Positions 1 through 5,121 of a stretch of 5,121 bases of DNA are shown here, piece after piece. Both the position numbers and the translations under genes were made by a program. Source of the DNA: Bacteroidales bacterium. Its GTDB lineage: Bacteria; Bacteroidota; Bacteroidia; Bacteroidales; P3. The notes under the pieces are model-generated. The model was not told the origin of the DNA and ran no database searches. It saw only the letters and a list, made by a program, of their open reading frames with translations. The stretch's first letter is position 1. Each line of letters opens with the position of its first letter. The DNA lies in NCBI GenBank assembly GCA_017647065.1, contig JAGCLI010000180.1, positions 1-5,121 on the forward strand. The letters are read 5' to 3'.

Positions 1-769
1 CATATCTCTTTATTGCCTGAGTTATTTCCTCACCAAGATTGAGATAGCGTCTTAGGAATCGTGGAGTAAACTCTTGTGTTATTCCAAGCATATCGTGAAG
101 CACAAGCACTTGTCCATCAACTTCTCCACCAGCTCCTATACCTATGATAGGGATTCTTAATTCTTTTGCAATTCTTCCTGCAAGTTGTGCTGGTACTTTT
201 TCTAAAACAATTGCAAAACAACCTGCTTCTTCAAGCAAATGTGCATCTGCTATTAGTTTTTCGGCTTCTTCTTCTGAGGTTGCTCTCACTGCATAACTTC
301 CAAACTTGTTTATTGATTGTGGAGTTAAGCCTAAATGTCCCATTACAGGGATTCCTGCCGATATTATTCTTTTTACTGATTCTAATATTTCTTCTCCACC
401 CTCTAATTTAACAGCGTGCACCTCGGTTTCTTTCATTATGCGAATTGCAGAAGAGAGTGCTTGTTTGGAATTGCCTTGATAGGTTCCGAAAGGTAAATCA
501 CACACAATTAAAGCACGATTACATGCTCTTGCAACACTCGCTGCATGATAAATCATCTCATCAAGAGTAATTGGAAGCGTGCTTGAATATCCCGCCATAA
601 CGTTTGCGGCACTATCTCCCACAAGAATTATATCTACTTTTGCTAAATCAACCAAGGTTGCCATAGAATAATCGTAAGCTGTAAGCATTGCAATTTTTTC
701 ATTCTTATCTGCCATTGATTGCAATGTCTTTACGGTTACTCTTTTTGTATCTTTTGTTGCTACTGACAT
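1..769 (-). CDS. panB: 3-methyl-2-oxobutanoate hydroxymethyltransferase PanB, C-terminus cut by window edge
   Basis: PanB (ketopantoate hydroxymethyltransferase) transfers a hydroxymethyl group from 5,10-methylene-tetrahydrofolate to 2-oxoisovalerate, giving ketopantoate. It acts in the cytoplasm at the entry to pantothenate and coenzyme A synthesis. The reverse-strand frame gives 256 codons with no stop. They align by eye with the whole (beta/alpha)8-barrel family: TAYDYS (30-35), VGDS (50-53), STLP (63-66), CDLPF (90-94), KLEGG (121-125), GHLGLTPQS (144-152), VLEKVP (188-193), GIGAG (210-214) and DGQVLVLHDMLG (218-229). By comparison with E. coli PanB, D52, D91 and E123 are the Mg2+ ligands and E190 is the catalytic glutamate, so the active site is intact. 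Family members are usually about 265-275 aa, so only some 10-20 C-terminal residues lie outside. The ATG at 769-767 is chosen because the family's N-terminal block (VTVKTLQSM, 11-19) starts soon after it; an internal Met19 start would remove that block. There is no Shine-Dalgarno sequence, as is common in Bacteroidetes. It is transcribed divergently from ruvA. Confidence 0.97.
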   Translation of the reverse strand, partial: MSVATKDTKRVTVKTLQSMADKNEKIAMLTAYDYSMATLVDLAKVDIILVGDSAANVMAGYSSTLPITLDEMIYHAASVARACNRALIVCDLPFGTYQGNSKQALSSAIRIMKETEVHAVKLEGGEEILESVKRIISAGIPVMGHLGLTPQSINKFGSYAVRATSEEEAEKLIADAHLLEEAGCFAIVLEKVPAQLAGRIAKELRIPIIGIGAGGEVDGQVLVLHDMLGITQEFTPRFLRRYLNLGEEITQAIKRY

Positions 770-803
770 CGTTTTTATGTTTATTTCTTTGTTTTTTGAA
801 CGG

Positions 804-811
804 CAAAAGTA
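804..811 (-). promoter_or_regulatory. Putative Bacteroidetes -7 promoter box for panB
   Basis: Read on the minus strand, positions 811 to 804 spell TACTTTTG, an exact match to the Bacteroidetes primary sigma factor -7 consensus TAnnTTTG. Transcription would start a few bases downstream, near 798, leaving a leader of about 30 bases before the panB ATG at 769. I see no clear TTG/TTTG -33 element at the usual spacing upstream. The call rests on the -7 box, its strand and its distance to the start codon. Confidence 0.5.
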
Positions 812-827
812 CTAATGTTTTTCTTTA

Positions 828-845
828 TATGCGTTATTTTGCATA
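828..845. repeat. Short inverted repeat TATGC-N8-GCATA between divergent promoters
   Basis: The arms TATGC (828-832) and GCATA (841-845) are perfect reverse complements around an 8-base A+T-rich spacer. The element lies between the two outward-facing -7 boxes (804-811 and 854-861), upstream of both predicted transcription starts, where an operator serving both genes would sit. Five-base arms can easily arise by chance in A+T-rich DNA. The arms are too weak for a terminator and no U-tract follows. This is a structural observation only; no regulator is identified. Confidence 0.2.
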
Positions 846-853
846 ATTATTTG

Positions 854-861
854 TATTTTTG
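854..861 (+). promoter_or_regulatory. Putative Bacteroidetes -7 promoter box for the ruvA-sprA unit
   Basis: TATTTTTG matches the Bacteroidetes -7 consensus TAnnTTTG exactly. It ends 26 bases before the ruvA ATG at 888. A start site a few bases downstream, around 866-868, would give a leader of about 20 bases. The nearest upstream TTTTG (837-841) is only 12 bases away, closer than the usual -33 spacing of roughly 19-20 bases, so the -33 element is weak or absent. If ruvA and sprA are co-transcribed, this promoter would serve both. Confidence 0.5.
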
Positions 862-887
862 CTACGAAATTGTGCAGTTTGAAAATT

Positions 888-1466
888 ATGTTTGAATTTT
901 TTGAAGGAAAATTTGTTGAAATAACACCATCTTATATAGTAGTTAATTGCGGTGGTGTTGGATATAAAATAGAAATATCTTTAAACTCATATAGTATCTT
1001 AAAAGATAAAAGTGAAGGAAAAGTATTAGTTCATCATATAGTTAGAGAAGATGCTCAACTTTTGTTTGGCTTTGAAAACGAAAAAGAAAGACAACTTTTT
1101 CGCTACTTAATTAGCGTAAACGGAGTTGGTGCAAACACCGCTCGAATGATTCTTTCCTCGCTTAGTTGTGATGATTTGATTGAGGCAGTCGTTTCAGAAA
1201 ACTTCAATGTCATTAAAGCCGTAAAAGGAATTGGTCTTAAAACGGCTCAAAGAATTGTAATAGACTTAAAAGATAACCTAAGTAAATTTGAAATTGTTAA
1301 AACAGAGAGTATTCTTGGCAATAAAAACAGAGAAGAAGCGTTATTAGCATTGCAAACACTTGGATTTAATAAGGCTGTTATAGAAAAAACTTTAGATAAG
1401 ATACTAAAAACAAACGCATCCTTAACTGTAGAGGAGTTAATTAGACAAGCGTTAAAGGTTTTATAA
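888..1466 (+). CDS. ruvA: Holliday junction branch migration protein RuvA
   Basis: RuvA is a cytoplasmic DNA-binding protein. Its tetramers clamp four-way Holliday junctions and load the RuvB ATPase, which drives branch migration before RuvC cleaves. The protein is 192 aa, normal for the family (about 190-205). The N-terminal OB fold starts MFEFFEGK, with GGVGY at 22-26 and REDAQLLFGF at 53-62; E54 and D55 match the acidic pin residues of E. coli RuvA (E55, D56). Two helix-hairpin-helix motifs follow: VNGVGANTA (77-85) and VKGIGLKTAQR (112-122). A linker rich in charged residues (about 130-148) leads to the small C-terminal RuvB-binding domain (about 149-192). The ATG at 888 is chosen because family members begin at this MFE/MYE block. 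The frame stays open to a TTG at 870, but that would add six unconserved residues and sit almost on the predicted transcription start. No ruvB or ruvC is nearby. sprA follows after 11 bases. Confidence 0.98.
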   Translation: MFEFFEGKFVEITPSYIVVNCGGVGYKIEISLNSYSILKDKSEGKVLVHHIVREDAQLLFGFENEKERQLFRYLISVNGVGANTARMILSSLSCDDLIEAVVSENFNVIKAVKGIGLKTAQRIVIDLKDNLSKFEIVKTESILGNKNREEALLALQTLGFNKAVIEKTLDKILKTNASLTVEELIRQALKVL

Positions 1467-1477
1467 TTTTTAATTTA

Positions 1478-1546
1478 ATGAAGCTGTTTATCAATAAAAT
1501 ATTTTTTGTACTATTTGTTTTTATATGTTGCAATGTAGGTTTTGCA
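1478..1546 (+). other. Signal peptide of SprA (Sec/SPI)
   Basis: Codons 1-23 of sprA encode a short basic start (M-K, with a second Lys at 7), a strongly hydrophobic Ile/Phe/Val/Leu core and the cleavage site V-G-F-A|Q, with Ala at -1 and Gly at -3. This fits Sec export to the periplasm before outer-membrane assembly. C17 and C18 sit inside or just after the core, but the residues before them do not form a lipobox ([LVI][AST][GA]C), so a lipoprotein is unlikely. Confidence 0.85.
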
Positions 1547-4500
1547 CAAACAGATAGTTTAAAATATAATATTGAAGAAAATTCAGATAGCCCTTTATTT
1601 TTAGATACTCCACAAAATATTACTACCGAAGTGGAGTATGATCCTATAAATAATGAATATATTTTAATAAAAAAGGCAGGTAACTTAATTCTTGAACGAG
1701 TAGCTTTATCTTTTGAAGAATATCAAAATTACGACTTAGACAAAATGATAAATAATTATTGGAAAAGTCGTTCTGCTACTGCAAAAATATCTACTTCTTC
1801 AAACGATGGAATGCTTGGAAGTCTTATTCCTCAACTCAAAGTCAATAGTGAATTGTTTGAAACTATATTTGGAGGTCAAACAATCGATATTCGACCAAGC
1901 GGAAATGTGGAATTAAAAATGGGGGTAGTTAATAACCGTAACGAAAACCTTGCTTTGAGCGAAGACAACCGTAGCACTACAAGATTTGATTTTGACATGA
2001 ATATGCAAATCAATGCAATGGTGCAAATAGGTAATGCTATAAATTTCAATCTCAATTTTAACACAGAGGCAACCTTTGATTTTGAAAACGAGTTAAAACT
2101 TAAATTTGAAGGAAAGGAAGATGATATTATTCAACTTATGGAAGCAGGAAACGTTTCCTTTCCTCTACCACTTACTCTTATTCAAGGAACGCAATCTTTG
2201 TGGGGTATAAAATCTCGCCTCAAATTTGGAAATCTTACACTTGATGCAATAGTTTCACAACAGAAATCAGAATCGAGTTCAGTGACCGTTCAAGGTGGAG
2301 CACAAATGCAAGAATTTAATTTTAAAGCAGACGAATACGATGCAAATCGTCACTTCTTCCTCTCTCAGTACTTTTATGAGAATTACAACGCTGCAATGAG
2401 CACTCTACCTATTATAAACTCTAATATTATCATTACAAAAATTGAAGTTTGGCGTACAAACATAGGCTCAGCCATAACAAACAATAGAAATCTTGTTGCT
2501 TTTGCTGACTTAGGTGAAGCAAAACCTTTCGGACAAAATCCTATGATAGAAGTTCCCGGTGTTTCTGCTCTTCCGGACCAAGTTATTTCTAATCAACTTC
2601 TTCAAATTGTAGATGTAAACGCAATTAGAGATATAAATTCCGTTAGTCCGTATTTGCAAACTATGGGTTTTGTTTCTGGACAAAACTACGAAAAAATAGA
2701 AAGTGCAAGAAAACTCTCTCCATCTGAATTTACCTTTAATCCAAAATTAGGATTTATTTCTCTTAATCAAGCATTGGCTGCTGACCAAGTATTAGCGGTT
2801 GCTTTCCGTTACCAAATTGTTGGCGACACTACACTGTATCAAGTAGGGGAATTTTCAGATGAAGGAATAGCTGACCCAAATACTCTTGTGGTTAAGTTAT
2901 TAAAAAGTTCTTCTCTTAATGTAAGAAATCCAATGTGGAAATTGATGATGAAAAACGTTTACAAATTAAACGCATATCAAATATCCCAAGAAGATTTTAG
3001 GCTAAACATTCTTTATCAAGCAAACGAAGATGGTGTTCAAACGGGCTATTTCAGAGAGGGTATCAAGAATGGAGTCCCTTTGATACAGGTTTTTGGCTTA
3101 GATAGAATGGATAATCAACAAAATATGTATCCTGACGGAGTTTTTGACTTCATTGACAACGCTTCCTCTGTGGGTGGAACAATTGAAAAAAACAAAGGAG
3201 TTATCTATTTTCCATTTGTAGAGCCTTTTGGAAAGGATTTAAGAGAAATTCTTCAAGATGATGAACTTGCTGATAAATATTGTTTTGATTCTCTCTATAC
3301 TTTAACTATATCACAAGCACAACAATATCCTGATAAAAACAAATTCTATTTAGAAGGTAGGTATAAATCTTCCTCTGGTTCGGAAATATCTTTAAAAGCT
3401 ATGAATATACCACAAGGTTCGGTAAAAGTAATGGCAGGAGGTATTGTTTTGACCGAAGGAGTTGATTACACTGTGGACTATGCTATGGGACGAGTTAGAA
3501 TTATCAATCAAGGATATCTAAATTCTGGTACTCCTATCAGCGTTTCCACAGAATCAAATTCTACATTCTCTCCTGTAACAAAATATCTAACAGGAGTAAG
3601 AGCCAATTATGAAATCAACAAAGATTTTATGATTGGAGCAACAATGATGAATCTAAGAGAAAGCCCTCTAACTCCAAAAGTAAACTACGAAGAAGAACCT
3701 ATTAGCAATACCATTTGGGGAATGGACTTAACCTATAAGAAAGAAGTTCCTTTTATAACAAAACTTATAGACCTATTGCCTTTTTATCAAACAAAATCTC
3801 CTTCAATTCTTAATTTAACAGGAGAGTTTGCTCATTTCATTCCTGGAAATCCAAATGTAATCGGCAAAACAGGAACAGCATATATTGATGATTTTGAAGC
3901 AGCAAAGCGTTCTTATGACCTTAAAATGATAGGTTCTTGGTTTTTAGCTTCAACTCCACAAGATTATAACTCACCTGCTCCATTATTTCCTGAAACAAGC
4001 AAAGAATTAGGCTTAACTTACGGATTCAATAGAGCAAAATTATCTTGGTACACAATTGATGACAATTTTTATCGTTCAGCAAGGCCGACTAACATCACAA
4101 ACGATGATGTTTCTTTGCCGTATGCACGTCCTATAAGAGAGGTTGAAATTCGTCCAAACAAAGATATGCAAAGCGGACAAGTGCAAAATCTAAGAGAATT
4201 TAACATTGCATACTACCCAAGTGAGAGAGGACCTTATAACTACGACACTATATCTGCTTATTCAGCAGGATTAAATCCTGACGGAACACTTCGCTCTCCA
4301 CAAACACGTTGGGGAGGTATTATGCGTAAGTTAGAATCCACCGATTTTGAAGCAACAAATATTGAATACATAGAATTTTGGTTAATGGATCCTTTTATAG
4401 AAAATCCATACCATAGCGGAGGAAAATTATACTTTAACTTAGGAGAAGTTTCCGAAGATATATTACGTGATGGCAGAAAATCATTTGAAAATGGTTTACC

Positions 4501-5121
4501 AATCTCAGCAGAAGTCATAGATGTTGATTCTACAATTTGGGGAAGAGTTCCAAAATTACAAGCCATAGTAAATGCATTTAGCAACGATCCACAAGCAAGA
4601 CAATACCAAGACGTAGGATATGATGGAATTTCCTCAACTGATGAAGCATCTTATCATCAACAATTCCTTCAAAAAATTCAAAATCAAGTAGAAGAACAAG
4701 CATATAACAACATATTAGCCGACCCTTCTGCCGATGACTTTGTTTATTTCCGCAATCAAGACTACGATCAAAACAATATAAAGGTTGTAGAGCGTTATAA
4801 AAAATACAATAACACAGAAGGAAACTCCTCAGTCGTTTCTGACAATTCTGAATACTCCTCACAAGCCACCTCAATTCCTAACGTAGAGGACATAAACCAA
4901 GACAACACGCTAAGTGAGGCAGAAAACTATTACGAATACGTAATAAACCTAACACCAGGCGATATGGTAGTTGGCAAAAACTTTATTACAGATATTCATG
5001 AAGCAACAACCATTCCTTTACCTAATGGAGCAAATTCAGATTGCAAATGGTATCAATTTAAAATTCCAATAAGAGAACCTCATCGTAAAGTAGGGTTAAT
5101 TGATGGTTATCAATCAATCAA
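1478..5121 (+). CDS. sprA: T9SS outer-membrane translocon protein SprA/Sov, N-terminal part, open at right edge
   Basis: SprA (Sov in Porphyromonas gingivalis) is the giant outer-membrane beta-barrel through which type IX secretion cargo passes; in gliding species it is also required for adhesin export and motility. The frame runs from ATG 1478 through 1214 codons with no stop or frameshift. Known homologues are about 2400-2500 aa, so roughly half is visible. Residues 1-23 form a type I signal peptide: K2 and K7, a hydrophobic core at 8-18, and a GFA|Q cleavage site. Family-like blocks recognised from memory are FETIFGGQTIDI (127-138), ATFDFENELKL (198-208), AGNVSFP (223-229), QSLWGIKSRL (239-248), DGVFDFID (553-560), GVIYFPFVEPFG (574-585), GTAYIDDFEAAK (799-810), YYPSERGPYNYD (912-923), RWGGIMR (944-950), IEYIEFWLMDPF (962-973), RYKKYNNTEGNS (1106-1117) and VEDINQDNTL (1136-1145). 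Only two cysteines are visible after the signal peptide (C602, C1189). The gene begins 11 bases after ruvA, has no Shine-Dalgarno sequence and is probably expressed with ruvA. Confidence 0.96.
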   Translation, partial: MKLFINKIFFVLFVFICCNVGFAQTDSLKYNIEENSDSPLFLDTPQNITTEVEYDPINNEYILIKKAGNLILERVALSFEEYQNYDLDKMINNYWKSRSATAKISTSSNDGMLGSLIPQLKVNSELFETIFGGQTIDIRPSGNVELKMGVVNNRNENLALSEDNRSTTRFDFDMNMQINAMVQIGNAINFNLNFNTEATFDFENELKLKFEGKEDDIIQLMEAGNVSFPLPLTLIQGTQSLWGIKSRLKFGNLTLDAIVSQQKSESSSVTVQGGAQMQEFNFKADEYDANRHFFLSQYFYENYNAAMSTLPIINSNIIITKIEVWRTNIGSAITNNRNLVAFADLGEAKPFGQNPMIEVPGVSALPDQVISNQLLQIVDVNAIRDINSVSPYLQTMGFVSGQNYEKIESARKLSPSEFTFNPKLGFISLNQALAADQVLAVAFRYQIVGDTTLYQVGEFSDEGIADPNTLVVKLLKSSSLNVRNPMWKLMMKNVYKLNAYQISQEDFRLNILYQANEDGVQTGYFREGIKNGVPLIQVFGLDRMDNQQNMYPDGVFDFIDNASSVGGTIEKNKGVIYFPFVEPFGKDLREILQDDELADKYCFDSLYTLTISQAQQYPDKNKFYLEGRYKSSSGSEISLKAMNIPQGSVKVMAGGIVLTEGVDYTVDYAMGRVRIINQGYLNSGTPISVSTESNSTFSPVTKYLTGVRANYEINKDFMIGATMMNLRESPLTPKVNYEEEPISNTIWGMDLTYKKEVPFITKLIDLLPFYQTKSPSILNLTGEFAHFIPGNPNVIGKTGTAYIDDFEAAKRSYDLKMIGSWFLASTPQDYNSPAPLFPETSKELGLTYGFNRAKLSWYTIDDNFYRSARPTNITNDDVSLPYARPIREVEIRPNKDMQSGQVQNLREFNIAYYPSERGPYNYDTISAYSAGLNPDGTLRSPQTRWGGIMRKLESTDFEATNIEYIEFWLMDPFIENPYHSGGKLYFNLGEVSEDILRDGRKSFENGLPISAEVIDVDSTIWGRVPKLQAIVNAFSNDPQARQYQDVGYDGISSTDEASYHQQFLQKIQNQVEEQAYNNILADPSADDFVYFRNQDYDQNNIKVVERYKKYNNTEGNSSVVSDNSEYSSQATSIPNVEDINQDNTLSEAENYYEYVINLTPGDMVVGKNFITDIHEATTIPLPNGANSDCKWYQFKIPIREPHRKVGLIDGYQSI

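Noticed and set aside
166..411. 81-codon plus-strand open frame rich in Leu/Phe
   Set aside because: It lies wholly inside panB on the opposite strand. The minus-strand frame has clear PanB motifs here, and the Leu-rich composition is what the antisense of A+T-rich coding DNA gives.
835..841. TATTTTG as an alternative plus-strand -7 box
   Set aside because: It is one base short of TAnnTTTG and lies farther from ruvA than the exact match at 854-861.
1520..1540. Possible lipoprotein lipobox at C17/C18 of SprA
   Set aside because: The residues before the cysteines (F-I-C-C) lack the small residue required at -1, and a good type I site (GFA|Q) follows directly.
1876..2064. 62-codon minus-strand open frame
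   Set aside because: It is antisense to conserved SprA residues (about 134-196), has no promoter box or family resemblance, and is explained as a shadow.
4258..4584. 108-codon minus-strand open frame
   Set aside because: It is antisense to the strongly conserved SprA blocks YYPSERGPYNYD, RWGGIMR and IEFWLMDPF. The plus-strand frame is clearly the coding one.
4578..4874. 98-codon minus-strand open frame with several cysteines
   Set aside because: It is antisense to the polar SprA segment. Its Cys/Leu-rich content is the reverse of Gln/Asn-rich codons, and it has no recognisable domain.
1478..5121. Possible frameshift or pseudogene in sprA, since no terminated frame is present
   Set aside because: Reading from 1478 keeps one frame to the last base with conserved blocks throughout. 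The lack of a stop is due to the window edge, not a break.
1..5121. Mobile elements, CRISPR arrays, tRNA/rRNA genes, or an undescribed system
   Set aside because: Almost every base is in one of three recognised core genes. I saw no repeat array, terminal inverted repeats, transposase motif or RNA-gene signature in the two short gaps.

Overview
This A+T-rich window carries three core genes of a Bacteroidetes-type bacterium (phylum Bacteroidota). Two lines of evidence support this. The largest gene encodes SprA/Sov, the outer-membrane pore of the type IX secretion system (T9SS), which is essentially confined to that phylum. The intergenic region also has matches to the Bacteroidetes -7 promoter box (TAnnTTTG), and no start codon has a Shine-Dalgarno sequence. 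I cannot assign a genus from the sequence alone.

Layout. Positions 1-769, minus strand: panB, the pantothenate/CoA biosynthesis hydroxymethyltransferase, cut at its C-terminus by the left edge of the window. Positions 770-887: a 118-base divergent intergenic region with one TAnnTTTG box facing each way and a short inverted repeat between them. Positions 888-1466, plus strand: a complete ruvA (192 aa), the Holliday-junction-binding subunit of the RuvABC machinery. Positions 1478-5121, plus strand: the first 1214 codons of sprA, starting 11 bases after the ruvA stop and running open off the right edge. Roughly half of the protein is probably visible.

How the genes work together. ruvA and sprA are tightly spaced on the same strand with no visible promoter or terminator between them, so they are probably co-transcribed. 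The pairing of ruvA with sprA recurs across Bacteroidetes, although the two proteins have unrelated jobs (DNA recombination and protein export). panB is divergent and shares only the promoter region.

I found no mobile element, tRNA, rRNA, CRISPR array or previously undescribed system. This is ordinary, intact, housekeeping and envelope DNA. The most useful observations are the strong evidence that the organism has a T9SS, the divergent promoter arrangement, and the corrected ruvA start.
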